Assembly (NCBI GenBank): GCA_030035585.1
Contig: CM057469.1
Location: forward strand, 61,335,501-61,399,500
Origin: Dugong dugon
Taxonomy: Eukaryota > Chordata > Mammalia > Sirenia > Dugongidae
DNA: 64,000 nt
Direction of reading: 5' to 3'
Shown in pieces: positions 11,180 through 22,212 of the stretch. Each line of letters starts with the position of its first letter. Positions within the stretch are counted from its first letter, which is position 1. Both the position numbers and the translations under genes were made by a program. The notes under the pieces were generated by a model. It did not search any database, was not told where the DNA came from, and saw only the letters and a program-made list of their open reading frames with translations.

Positions 11180-12634
11180 CAAACTATGGTACCTACACGC
11201 AATGGAGTATTATGCAATGATAAAGAACAATGATGAATCTGTGAAGCATCTCATAACATGGATGAAACTGGAGGACATTATGCTGAGTGAAATAAGTCAA
11301 TCACAAAAGGACAAATATTGTATGAGACCTCTACTCTAAAAACTCATGAAAAAGTTTACACACAAAAAGATACAATCTTTGTTGGTTATAAGGGATGGGA
11401 GGGGTGGGGGGGGATACTAAATAGACTATAGATAAGTGGTAACTTTGGTGAAGGGTGAGTCAGTACACAATACTGGGGAAGCCAGCACAACTTGTACAAG
11501 GAAAGGTCATGGAAGCTCCATAGACACATCCAAACTCCCTGAGGGACTGAATTGCTGGGCGGAGGGCTGTGGGGACCATGGTCTCAGGAAACATCTAGCT
11601 CAACTGGCATAAAACAGTTGATAAAGACAATGTTCTACATTCTACCTAGCGTCTGGGGTCTTAAAAGCCTATGAGCAGCCATCTGAGATACTCCACTGCT
11701 CTCATCCCTTTGGGAGCAACGGAGAATGAAGGGAACAGGATACAAGGTAAAGATTAGTCCAAAGGACTAACGGACCACAGCTACCATGGCCTCCACCAGA
11801 CTGAGTCCAGTACAGCTAGATGGTGCCTGGCTACCACCACTGACTACTCTGACCGGAATCACAACAGAGGGTCCTGGACAGAGCTGGAGAAGGATGTAGA
11901 ACAAAATTCTAATTCACAAAAAAAGACCAGATTTACTAGCCTGACAGAGACCAGAGAAACCCTGAGAGTATGGCCCCCAGATACCCTTTAAGCTCAGTGG
12001 TGAAGTCACTCCTGAGGTTCACCGTTCTGCAGGGAATTGGATAGCCCCATAAAACAAAACAGGGGTAATGAGGCACAGCAGTCCAGGGGCAAGGACTAGA
12101 AGGCAGTGGGGGCCAGGAAAGCTGATGACAGGGAACTCAAGGTTGAGAAGGCACAGTGTTGACATGTCGTGGGGTTGTTAACCATTATCATAGGGCAATC
12201 TACTAACGGTTTAATGAGGAACTATTTGTTCTGTAAACCTTCATCTAAAGTACAAAAAAAAAAATTATCTATGTGAGTTCAAATTGACAACAGCAATTCA
12301 AAAGGATTGATGGGAAGCCTAGGGGGCAGTGTTTTGAAGACAATGGTGATGGAATAATTTGGAAAAGGATAGTGAGAATAGCAGCACAACTGGAAGAATG
12401 TAATCAATGTCACTGAATCGTACATGTAGAAATTTTTGAAATGGTGTATCTTTGGCTATGTATATTCTCGCCAAAAAAAAAAAAAAAAAAGATCCTCCAA
12501 GGTCAAGAAGAGAGGGTGTTGACATGTCATGGGGTTGTTAATCAATGTCATAAAACAATATGTGTACTGACTGTTTAATGAGAAACTATTTGTTCCGTAA
12601 AGCTTCATCTAAAGTACAATAAGAAGAAACAAAC
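11180..12634 (+). mobile_element. L1 3' end insertion with TSD (young-type 3' UTR)
   Basis: An insertion truncated at the last codons of ORF2 and carrying the full 3' UTR. It is flanked by 'catgtaca' at 11172-11179 and 12635-12642, its probable TSD. It includes the G-rich tract at 11394-11413, three A-rich 3'-end-like points (about 12250, 12472-12490 and 12620) and the stacked-end arrangement. In this copy the spacer between the first end module and the older one is longer (about 12262-12390) and carries extra L1 3' UTR sequence. Confidence 0.85.
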
Positions 12635-12743
12635 CATGTACAATTTTATTATGAGATTTGTAAGTATCATATCATGGACCCCAGATATCCCACATCTAGT
12701 CTGTTTACTACATGAATTAAATGCTTATAAATCTCTAGTGGAG

Positions 12744-12886
12744 GCAGTTGTTTGTTCAGTGGTAGAATTCTTATCTTCTATCCAGAAGATTCTGGTTCAA
12801 CTCCCAGACAATGCGCCTCATGACCTCATGCCACTAGCCATCTATCAGTGGAGGTTTGCACATTACTATGATGCTGAACAAAGTTC
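12744..12886 (+). mobile_element. tRNA-Gly-derived SINE fragment
   Basis: Positions 12744-12814 (71 nt) fold like a decayed tRNA-Gly: an A-box-like 'gttcagtggtagaattc' near 12754-12770 and an intact B box 'ggttcaactcc' at 12794-12804, with remnants of the acceptor stem ('gcagttg' and 'caatgc'). The 70 bases after it (to about 12886) continue as a SINE-like body with 'tatgatgctgaaca', which resembles the RTE 5' region near 60845. An AfroSINE follows immediately. A simple tRNA-Gly pseudogene is the alternative, but the non-tRNA body favours a SINE. Confidence 0.65.
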
Positions 12887-13084
12887 CCTGGTGGTGCAAT
12901 GGTTAAACCCTTGGCTGCTAACCTAAAGGTCGGCAGTTCGAATCTATCAGCTGCTCTGTGGGAGAAAAAAACTGGCAAGTGACTCCCATAAAGATTACAG
13001 CATAGGAAACCCTGTGGGGCAGTTGTACTCTGTCCTGTGGGGTCGCTGAGTCAGAATAGACTCCACTGCACATAAAAACAACAG
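12887..13084 (+). mobile_element. AfroSINE
   Basis: Forward AfroSINE with head 'ttccctggtggtgcaatgg', middle 'gattacagcataggaaacc' and end 'gtcagaatagactccactg'. It sits directly against the tRNA-Gly-type SINE, so it either inserted into that SINE or truncated it. No clear TSD. Confidence 0.9.
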
Positions 13085-13116
13085 TGTGTCAATATATGTT
13101 CAAAATCTTTCTTAGA

Positions 13117-13860
13117 TGTACTATGAAAACGGCTTGGGGGCAGTGTCTGACCTCCTCCAACCCCACAAGGAGGAAGGAGAACCACAATCAATAGCGCAAG
13201 GCTGACTCCCATGAGGTGGAGGCCAAACAAGCCTCCTCTCTTCGCCATCTTTACTAATTCTGACACGAACCATCCCTCGAACAGCACTCTCTACTCTGCT
13301 GGGTTCGATAATTCATTGCAATGGCCACACAGAACTCACAGATCATACTCACGATTATGGGGTTTATTAGGGAAGTAACAGTTACAATTCAGGCTCAGGA
13401 ACACTCAGGATACAATTCTTCCATAAGGACAGCCTCTTTCAGAGAAGAGGCAGGCCTCTCCCTGGCCCTAGGCCTCGCCCCAAAGGCACTCAGCTTTCTC
13501 CCTCCTTGGGCCAGGAAGCCCACCACGCCATCTCCTGCTGCCAGATCTCTGCTGCCGAATCTCTCCTGCCACCGCTTCTCACCATCTTCAGGGTCCCAGC
13601 TCGCTCTGTTGCTCTTGCTCTCTCTCTCTTCTGCTTCCAAGAGCTTGTCAACACAAGGATCCTGGCTGTTCTTCCTTGGTGGTGGTGGGATCCTCCTCTC
13701 TGCTCTGGAATTGGCTCTCTTATAAGGCAAAAGTGACCAATCCCCTTGATGGGCTACAATTACCCTATCACACAGTCCTGCCCAATCACCTGGCCGGGAG
13801 TTACAAGACCATGGCTAGAAAGCCCATACACAAAAGTTAATTACTTGCACCACATGTACA
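13117..13860 (-). mobile_element. Probable solo LTR of an endogenous retrovirus
   Basis: A GC-richer block with LTR-like promoter geometry on the minus strand: inverted CCAAT boxes (13782-13786 and 13737-13741 on the plus strand), a TATA-like 'cttataag' at 13719-13726, then an AATAAA signal (plus-strand 13363-13368) about 355 bases downstream. The proposed ends read TGTAC...GTACA, the usual short inverted ends of an LTR. I found no internal retroviral genes and no convincing 4-6-bp duplication, so the limits are tentative. Open frames on both strands here (13051-13287, 13321-13725, 13395-13730) have no recognisable product. A host CpG-poor promoter is the alternative. Confidence 0.5.
13719..13786 (-). 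promoter_or_regulatory. LTR-like core promoter: CCAAT boxes and TATA
   Basis: Read on the minus strand, two ATTGG (inverted CCAAT) elements precede a TTATAAG box, followed downstream by a GC-rich leader. A YY1-like 'aagatggcg' is present further downstream (plus-strand 13242-13250 region). These are sequence matches only. Confidence 0.45.
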
Positions 13861-15917
13861 AAATGCCAAATACATATATTATTCCTAATTACATAGTTCC
13901 AAAAAATAGCAAACCAAAAGATAGTACGAGTATGGTGATATGATAGGTATGAAAATAATTATCCTGCTGCCATGGTGTGAATTTCAGTATACTCATCCAA
14001 TTTTTTAATTCTCTTCCCTGAAGACTATAACCCTCATTCTAAGGACTAAGCAAAATAATCATCAACTCAGTTATGAAATATACCCCAATCACACTTTTCT
14101 TCCTATAAGCTCAGAATGCTTTTACACAAATTTACAAAACTTATCATACCTTTTAGTCCAACTCTGCATAGCTCAAAAAATTTTTTTGATTTCTTACATT
14201 TTTTTCAGTATTCAATAGAAATCAACAGCTTGTCTCACATTCAATCCCACTCCCATATGTTTATTATCAGTTTAAAGGGGAAAAAAAGCTTTGCTCAAAT
14301 AGACTAAATTTCAGTATGTATACACTTGCTCTGCAGAAATGAGTGAAAATAATTTAAACCCAAAGATTCTGGCAAAATTATTTGGAAAATCAGACATTTG
14401 AGACATTTGGATTGCCTAGATTCCTCTTAACTGCTTTACTTTAAGTACCATGTGTAAGAAAACACACAGAACGAAGACTGCTTATTTTAAACATGGAAGA
14501 TTTTGTGATCACTCTGTCAGAAAAAAGGGAATTTTCAGACCACATATAAATAATGTCTATATTATACATGCCGTTGCGATAAAACATGATCAAAATCAAG
14601 AAAAGAACTTTAGCCTTATAGTCCTTTTCCAATACATAATCTCTTGTGTTAATACACAGGACAGCATTTAGGATTTTATACATAGACCACATTTATATTT
14701 TATCCATGTACGCAGGCTTAAAAATAAGCACTCGTTCACTTGTAGAGGTTCTAAAATAAATCAGGCAGCAGACACCAGAAAACTGAACATGCTCTATTTT
14801 TCACTTCTATTCCCTTTATGCTTAGTTATCATGGGAACCTCTGTCTCCTTCTGGTTCCTTTTTTCTCCGAACCAAAGGCTGTGAGGGCAATAGGAGGGAT
14901 AAAGGATGGTAGGACAGAAAAGGATCATTGAAAGTAAATTCAGGTAGACTCCCTGGAAAATTTTAATGCTAGGTGGGAAGATAATGTTCTTAATAATATT
15001 TTTCTGAATACAAGGAACTCTTCACATTCAATATACTTATGATTCATGATTTCAGATATTGGCAGAAATTGTGCCAAACCATGTTGTCTCAGTTCATGGT
15101 GTATTTTTCATAGCATTGCGTTTAGGAGAGTCATTGAAGGAAGTGAGTGGGCTCAGCTTGGCCTCCAGGGGCAAATAAAGTTCAGAAGTTCCCTTTTCTT
15201 GCCTCTTCTAAGCCTATTTAAGAGATTGAGGAAGATTAACTCATGCTTAAATAAGCTGTGGGACCACTAAATCTATTTTAAATCCATAATTCCTGTTGAA
15301 TTATTTTCATCAGATGTAGTACAAAAGCATTGAGCAGTAAGAGCTGTTTTTGTTTTGGCTGGAGAGAGAAAACATAAATTTGATATTCTGGAGTGTTTGG
15401 GTAAACAGTTTGTGTGAGATGGAATAGGAGGGCTAGTGTGTAGCAGGCAGACATTGGCCTTTTCAGGATGGTGAAGATGGGAGAACTGTCTAAAAAGGAG
15501 AGGGATTCTGAAATGGGGAAAGAAGGGTTTCAAAAACAAACTTTGACGACTATTTCACTTAGATTGTGGTGACTGCAGTTCTTGTAGGCTCAGGATACGT
15601 AAAGCAGTATCACAGAAAATTATAATGTGAGTGGTACTTAGACGCCCCTTTCTTCTAATCCTTGGAAAGAGACCTTCTAAATCATCCATTAAAGTTGAAC
15701 ATCCATCATTTGTGGTCAGTGTTGGTGATATAGAGCCCACCTCATCAGGATGGGTTCCGTTTCTAAATATCTACTTCCTTATTCCTTTCATGTGCTTTCC
15801 TGAGGCTTCTTACCATCTCTGTGCCGCTCTGAACCATGATAACAAATATGTTTCCCTTTCCAATTATATTCATTTATAAAACACCCACTGTGGGCTGTAT
15901 TTAGCGGTAAGTAAAAA
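13861..15917. other. No gene seen; unique AT-rich sequence
   Basis: No repeat family recognised and no credible exon. The open frames at 14441-14692 (minus), 14450-14671 (plus) and 15273-15539 (minus) overlap each other or lack any domain, splice-site context or codon bias. The GA/TG-rich stretch at 15340-15540 produces the last of these by composition. Confidence 0.5.
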
Positions 15918-15920
15918 GGT

Positions 15921-16652
15921 TATTGTTGTTAGGTTCCATCGAGTAGGACATGATTCATAGCGACCCATGTATAACAGAATGAAACACTGCCTGGTCCTGC
16001 ACCATCCTCATAATCATGGCTATGTTTCAGCCAGTTGTTGCAGTCACTGTGTCAATCCATCTTGTTGAGGGTCTTTCTCTTTTTCACTGACCCTCTACTT
16101 TACCAAGCATGATACCCTTCTCCAAGGATTATTCCTTCCTAATAGCTTGCCCAAAGTAAGCAAAATGAAGTCTTGCCATCCTGGTTTCTAAGGAGCATTC
16201 TGGCTGTATTTCTTCCATGACAGATTTTGTTCATTCTTCTGGCAGTCCACAGTATATTCAGTATCCTTCACCAGCACCACAATTCAAATGTGTCGATTCT
16301 CCTCCTGTTTACCTTTTTCATCGTCCAGCTTTAACATGCATATGCGGTAAATGAAAATACCATGGCTTGAATTAGGTGCACCTTAGCCACCAAAGTGACA
16401 TCTTTGCTTTTTAAGATTTTAAAGAGGTCTTTTTCAATAGATTTGCCCAATGCAATACATCATTTGACTTCTTGACTGCTGCCTCCAGGTATTTATCCAT
16501 TGCTGTCGAGTCAATTCTGACTCATAGCTACCCTAGAGGACAGAGCAGAACTGCCCCATAGAGTTTCCATGGAGCAGCTGGTGGATTTGAACTGCTGACC
16601 TTTTGGTTAGCAGCTGAACTCTTAACCACTAGAACACCAGGTTTCCTCCATG
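15921..16652 (-). mobile_element. RTE (BovB-like) LINE, 5'-truncated, split by an AfroSINE
   Basis: The reverse strand matches the C-terminal part of the RTE ORF and the 3' end, corresponding to 63390-64000 of the large copy. The 3' tail ('ttattgttgttagg' in reverse) is at the left end and the truncation point is at about 16652. An AfroSINE interrupts the last few RTE bases at 16497-16644. The coding part has frameshifts and stops. Confidence 0.85.
16497..16644 (-). mobile_element. AfroSINE with 15-bp TSD
   Basis: Minus-strand AfroSINE from 'cattgctgtcgagtcaatt' to 'ccactagaacaccagg'. It is flanked by 'cctccaggtatttat' (16482-16496) and 'cctccatgtatttat' (16645-16659), which differ at one base. 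It landed at the 5' truncation edge of the RTE copy. Confidence 0.9.
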
Positions 16653-16653
16653 T

Positions 16654-17296
16654 ATTTATAAATATTTCTGGCATATTACAAAATCACATTACTTTTTAAT
16701 AAAGTGCCCAGATTCCTATTACATTCTGAACTTCCCAAAATAAATTTTATATGTCGTGGTTAGTTATAGCTGCAACATTCAACAAGGATACCCACTAAGG
16801 CAGTTAAAAAACAAAAATAAAAACAAACCCACTGCTGTTCAGTCGGTTCTGACTCATAAGGACCCTATAGGACAGAGGTGAACTGTCCCAGAGGGTTTCC
16901 AAGGAGCGGCTGGTGGATTCTTACTGCCGACCTTCTGGTTAACAGCTGAACTCTTAACCACTGTGCCACCTGGGTTCCACTAAGGCATTTAGAAGAGTTA
17001 TTTAGTGGGAGGTAAAAAGACTACAATAACTTAAATGAACAAGGCCACTTCCTGGAGGGGCTTAGAGAGCTCCAGGAATTTGAACATAGCTCTCATACTC
17101 TCTCCCCTTCAATTTTCTTTTATAATGAGGAAAAACTTTCACTCTTCTAACTGCCTTAGTGGGTATCCTTGTGAAATGTTGCACTTATAACTAACCACGG
17201 CATGTAAGATTTATTTTGAGAATAAAATAACAGGAATCTGGACACTATATTGAAAGTAATGTGATTCTGTAATATGCCAGAAATATTTGTAAATAT
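16654..17296. repeat. Long imperfect inverted repeat, arms about 155 bp
   Basis: 16654-16802 plus 16988-16998 is the reverse complement of 17141-17296 at roughly 85% identity (for example 'gccttagtgggtatccttg' at 17153-17171 against 16784-16802). A minus AfroSINE at 16803-16976 splits the left arm near its inner end. The loop (16999-17140) contains its own 9-bp perfect hairpin (17049-17057 with 17070-17078). The left arm abuts the truncated RTE. No transposase or known terminal repeat is recognised; it may be an eroded fold-back element or an inverted duplication. Confidence 0.8.
16803..16976 (-). mobile_element. AfroSINE with 11-bp TSD, inside an inverted-repeat arm
   Basis: Flanked by exact 'ccactaaggca' at 16792-16802 and 16977-16987. 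It runs from the A-rich complement of the tail (16806-16830) to the head 'gtgccacctgggtt'. It postdates the inverted repeat, whose arm it splits. Confidence 0.92.
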
Positions 17297-17413
17297 AATA
17301 AACCTCAAATTCTTGTCAATTCTGCAGTCTTTCCTGTCATTTTCCATCAAATGGAAATCCAACTTCTCTTTTGAACGTGAAGTAGAAAAAAGGAAGAAAA
17401 AAATTAAAAAGAG

Positions 17414-17631
17414 GAACCAAAAACAAAATCAAACCCATTGCCATTGAGTCGATTGTGACTGATAGCGACCCTATAGGACACAGTAGAACTGCCCCCGTAG
17501 AGTTTCCAAGGCTGTAAATGTTTACAGAAGCCAGCTGCCATATCTTTCTCCCCCAGGTCGCTTGGTGGGTTCAAACCACTGACTTTTCAGTTAGCAGCTA
17601 AGTGCTTTAACCACTGCACCACCAGGGTGCC
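17414..17631 (-). mobile_element. AfroSINE with TSD
   Basis: A full-length minus copy with complement tail 'aaaacaaaatcaaacccat' and head end 'caccaccagggtgcc'. 'ttaaaaaga' is present on both sides (about 17404-17412 and 17632-17640), an A-rich but plausible TSD. Confidence 0.88.
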
Positions 17632-17641
17632 TTAAAAAGAC

Positions 17642-20015
17642 GAAAGAGCAACATAAATGCTTTTATGCCAATAGGGAACAATGAGCTCATACTCTGGTTC
17701 TAAAATGACATCCCCCAATTCTCATAATAAGTTATGCCCATCTCTACATTGTTTTTTTTTTTTAGAGGAATTCCTAATTGTTTTATCATCAAAATCATGA
17801 ATATCTTCATTTTCCAAGTGTCTGATAATAGTTTATAAAAGCTAAAGCATTCCCATTCTTGAACGACAAATACAGATAGCATAAAATCTCATTACTTTTT
17901 CAGAATTCTAATAGTATTTGGACTTTTCATCATAATTTTGAGTAAGAATTAATTGAAAACATAGAAAATGTTCTTCTATACTATTTTTGAGGAATATAAC
18001 ACTCCTAGTGAACGTTTCCACTGAACTGTATCACTTGCAGTAGGCAACCTGGTATTAATTAATAGTCAAGATGTAATTTTTCATGGCCTCTGTGGATATT
18101 CTCCTCATATAAAGTTTATGACTCAACATGATCTCGGTGGTTTAAAAAAAAAAAAAAGGTAGGCTGACAAGAAAAATGACATTCCGGCCTACCATGCACA
18201 TGGAATTTTTTAATTAACAGCAAATAATTCCATTTTGCTTACCACAGCCCCCTTGTAATCTCATCAAAGTGATGAAAAGTAGGCAAAGAGAAAAGAATTA
18301 CTAAAAACTAAAGGAAAAAAAGTTGATATTTTTGAAGCCTTTTTTGTGAATATGATCAGGTAACTTGCTTGATCGAGTAGGTCAATAAATCAAGTTTTCA
18401 GTATGGATATCCATTTAAATGAAAACATATTTACTATTTGAAGACATGTCCCTCTCCTCCTCCCAGAGAAATCAAACTTCTTTATCAAGGAATACCTTTC
18501 AGAATCATTAAGAAGCAGCAATGGTATCTGACTAATTATTCTTATGTGGCTAGATGTGAGAGGTTGCACATTTTGCCAGGGAATGCTCTGTAACATTTTA
18601 TCTCGCTGTGGTCACCAAAATGTTACAAATCAGCATCCTGGCAAAGACAGTGATGTCTAATACTTTCCAAAAAAGCTCTCTTTAACTGCAAGCTGATATT
18701 ATAATAGAGTGAGTGATTGATTTTTATTTCTAATTAGAAAATGACATCATCTAATGAGCTCGGCAAGGTTTTTTTCTTCAGCAGCAGCATCCCCATCGTA
18801 TCCACTGCTGAAGAAAACTGTGAATGCAGCTCTCATATACCACATGAAAATGTGCATATACAAGCCATATATGCCAAATAGAAGCAAATGGCTAAATCCA
18901 GAAAAATCCACTTCAAATTAATAATTAGGTAGATCATAAAAAGATATTATATTTGATTTATGATTTTTAAATAATTTTTAAATTTGTTTTAAGTTGGAAG
19001 TAAGTATAATTAAATTACATACTTTAAAAAGTATGCAAATATGAAAACAAAAATAAAGGACATAAATATGATTGTTGGTTTTTTGGTCTACAGCTTTTGT
19101 AGGAAAATGGGACAACATTTAAAAAACAGAGAGGAGACTGTTCCCACAACCAATGCAACAAGCCAAGTAATATGTAACTTACCAGAATCGTTAATGTCTT
19201 TGAGGACCTGGTCAATGATTTCCCAGGAAAACAGAACCAAAAACAAATAGGCAGTAGACTAAGGGTAAAAAGACAAAATGCTGAATTATATAGGCTCAGG
19301 ATTCAACTCTCATACTGGCTTTTTTTCATACATATTTTTCATGTTTTTCTGTTTATTTCTCCTTTTATATAGTTAAGATGTATCTTTTTTCAGAGCTGAA
19401 ACTTCTGTATTATTTTGTGAAAATATATTAAAACTGAGAAAAATATGCACCAAATCAAATGTGCCAGTTTTCCAAATGCTTTTATTATGTACAGAAAGTT
19501 TAGCCATAATTCTTTAATTCCATCACAGTTTTATTTGCAGTTTTATGAAAAGGTGGTGATACATTGTTAATCTGCATAAAGCAAGAAACACCTTGAGAGG
19601 CTGGTTTATTTGAAATACAAATAGGGTATGCCTAAAAAAAAGCTACGTGTAAATAAAAAATAAGTTGGTAAACAAATGCTATTCTACCTGGAAAACACAA
19701 ATTCACTGAGTATTTTCCTTAAATTTATCCCACCTAACTAAGACCTTTCAAGAATCACCTGAAAGCTGAATTGTGTTGTTAACTATTGTTTTAGGAAATA
19801 ATTTATTTTTAATATAAGTCATTGAAGAGAAATGGAATATTGCTTCTGTTATTTAATATTATAATACTTTATTTATGAATAACCTGACCATTATAAAAAA
19901 TAACATAAAAGAACATATCTCCCATGTTATTGAAGATTTCCTGAAAATAGATTTTGTGTCTGCTTAGGAAGTCATTCCATCAATATACATATTCATAAAT
20001 TAACAAACTATTCCT
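17642..20015. other. No gene seen; AT-rich unassigned DNA
   Basis: About 2.4 kb without a repeat that I can name. Open frames are short and on both strands; none shows a domain. A run of 13 A lies near 18145. Some segments could be conserved non-coding DNA, which only a cross-species alignment would show. Confidence 0.5.
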
Positions 20016-20019
20016 CCAA

Positions 20020-20540
20020 TGTTGAATATTTAGATCGTGTCCAGTTTCGTAATATTATAAATAAACTATGAATAGTAACCACCTTTATGTGTAAGGCTCT
20101 TAAACTGTTTTCATATTATAAGTTCAAGTTAGATTCCCAGAAGTGGATTTACGTGATCAAAGAGTTATTAACATTTCAAGGCTCTTGATAAATATTGCCA
20201 AATCACTGTAAATGGCTGTACAAATTTACATTCCCACTAGTAATGCAAGAATGTTCCAGCTTCACTATATCCTTTTCCATACGAAATAGTTCCGTAGTAA
20301 AAAGTGCTTCTAAATACAGCACCTCATTTTAATGTGCATTTCTTGTTTTATCGGTGATGTATTTTTCTGTGGTTTGTATTGATAGGTATTTCATATTTTC
20401 TAAATTTTCTATTTAATCCTTTGCAAAATATTGTCTGAAAAGTTTTATAGTAAACAGATCAATCCATTACGGTATTTTTCCAGGGTGTTATCTGCCTTTT
20501 AATCTGTGAAGGTTTGTGTGTGTGTGCATGTGTGTACCTA
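20020..20540 (-). mobile_element. Old L1M LINE fragment
   Basis: On the minus strand the order of blocks is that of the ORF2 C-terminal region of an ancient L1M; the plus strand shows 'ttcccagaagtgga', 'caaggctcttgataaatatt', 'acattcccactagtaatg' and 'aatgtgcatttcttg' in the expected spacing. It is heavily decayed. Confidence 0.7.
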
Positions 20541-20544
20541 TGGG

Positions 20545-21587
20545 ACATTTTAAAACAAATTAAGTCATTCATTTTCTTAAAGAGACATAATTCTACAGTC
20601 TTTTTGTACTCTTGGGAAGTTTCTCTCCATTCACATATTTGATAAATATTCAATTACATTCTTTGCAATAATTCCATCTTTTCATATGTTGTCATTTTTT
20701 ATTCATTTCTCCTAAAAATGTTAGTAAGGTGCCTATGATACATCATAGAAAAATACTTTAAATTTCCTATAATGCAATAGTGAACAAAAACTGATACAGT
20801 CCTTGTGCTCATTTAGCTTAGAGTCTAGTGCAAGGGAAAGCTATTAATGAAAAGAACGCACGAGCTGAGATGTAGAAGATGACAAAGGCTAACGTAGGTG
20901 ACGGGGGTGATGAAGCAGAAAAATAATCATGGGCCAAAGCAATGTAGTGTGAGTTTTGATAAGACAAAATTTTTTGAAAGTAGCTGGAGATGTGTAGGAG
21001 GAGAGTATGGAGTAAGATAAAGCTGGAGAAATAGGTAAGGGGACCATGCAGCACTGTAGGCTTCTTAAGACTTCTGGTCTTTATCTGAAGAAAAATGGAA
21101 AGCATTAAAATGTTTTTGGAATTGTAAAGAGGGAAGATATGCTTAGTTTCATATTTCAAAATTATCTCCTTGGCTACAGAGCAGAGAATGGACTGGAAGG
21201 CAATAGTCTCTCCCACTAATGAGCAGTCCAATGAGAAATGGAAGAAGTTTGGAATAGGATGAGAGTGATAAAGGAGAGATTGATGCATTCAGGAGATATT
21301 TTGTTTATAAAATCAGCAGGATTTGGTGATGAACTGTATATCACAGTGAGAGCTTTAAATATGACTCTGAAATTACTTTATAACAGAATGGATATTGTCC
21401 TCAGAAATATGGGTCACAGGAAGGAAGCTGATGTGGTTGGTTTGGCACATATTAAATTCTATGTGACTGAAATAAATCAAATGAAAATGGTAAGTTGGCA
21501 GTTGGAGAATTTATTTTGGATTTTATTTTGGTGAGTGAAGTAAGACTCCAATTTCTTTTTTTTTTTTTTTTTTCTTTCTGTACAGCT
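20545..21587 (+). repeat. Ancient mammalian interspersed repeat, family not assigned
   Basis: 20800-21500 follows a pattern that I recognise from many mammalian genomes ('acagtccttgtgctcattta', later 'ttatctccttggctacagag', 'atggactggaaggcaatag'). The family name is uncertain. The region before it (20545-20790) is AT-rich and unassigned. The minus-strand frame at 20818-21288 (156 codons) is antisense to this repeat. A poly-T run at 21556-21573 precedes an AfroSINE. Confidence 0.4.
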
Positions 21588-21599
21588 AATTACCCTAGA

Positions 21600-21819
21600 G
21601 AAGGATCCCTGGTGGTACAGTGGTTAAGCACTGGGCTGTTAACTGAAAGGTCAATGGTTTCGTTCAAATCCACCAGCCACTCCTCGGGAGAAAGATGTGG
21701 CAGTCTGCTTCCATAAAGATTAGAGCCTTGGAAACGCTATGGAGCAGGCTCTGTCCTGTAGGGTCACTACCAGTAGGTATCGACTCGATAGCAATAGGTT
21801 TCATTTGTTTGTTTGTTTT
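21600..21819 (+). mobile_element. AfroSINE with TSD
   Basis: A full-length forward copy from 'aggatccctggtggtacag' to 'gactcgatagcaataggtt' and a TTTG-rich tail. 'attaccctaga' (21589-21599) and 'attaccccaga' (21820-21830) flank it as a TSD with one mismatch. Confidence 0.92.
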
Positions 21820-21996
21820 ATTACCCCAGAACAAATTCTATTTTTGCTTGATGTCTTTAACAACTTCCCCCTCATGTCAAAAAGAAGCAAACAAATAAAC
21901 AAACCAAACAAAATAATAAAACCTGCGTACCCAATAAAAAACATTCTTTTCCTATACACCAGGTATTTTTATTTCCATTTTCCGTAGACTCCACTA

Positions 21997-22201
21997 GAGT
22001 CCTTGGGCGGGGCAAAAGGTTAGGTGTTTGACTACCAGCCAAAAGGTTGATGGTTCTAACTCACCCACAGGTGCCTCAGAAGACAGGCCTGGCTATCTGC
22101 TTCCAAAAGGTCACAGCCTTGAAAACCCTACAGAGCAGTCTGAGTCTGCACACACAGGGTTGCCATGAGTTAGAAGCAACTCAAGCACAACTAACAACGA
22201 C
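21997..22201 (+). mobile_element. AfroSINE, RTE-tailed type, with 11-bp TSD
   Basis: Flanked by perfect 'agactccacta' at 21986-21996 and 22202-22212. The 3' end reads 'caactaacaacgac', like the RTE 3' terminus, instead of the TTTGG-rich tail, and the middle has the 'gcctcagaagacaggcctgg' variant. Confidence 0.92.
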
Positions 22202-22212
22202 AGACTCCACTA

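Noticed and set aside
12744-12814. Possible functional tRNA-Gly gene
   Set aside because: Acceptor and anticodon stems are mismatched and it continues into a SINE-like body.
13051-13287. 78-codon minus frame with a hydrophobic stretch resembling a signal peptide
   Set aside because: It crosses the AfroSINE/LTR junction and has no family match that I can see. A hydrophobic run alone is not evidence of a gene.
13321-13730. Overlapping 134- and 111-codon frames on opposite strands
   Set aside because: Both lie in the GC-richer LTR-like block, where stops are rare; no domain or codon signal.
15273-15539. 88-codon minus frame, possible short gene
   Set aside because: Composition-driven, with no recognised domain or promoter. 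A cross-species alignment could reverse this.
20818-21288. 156-codon minus-strand open frame
   Set aside because: Antisense to an ancient interspersed repeat; the hydrophobic residues come from the purine-rich complement. No domain recognised.
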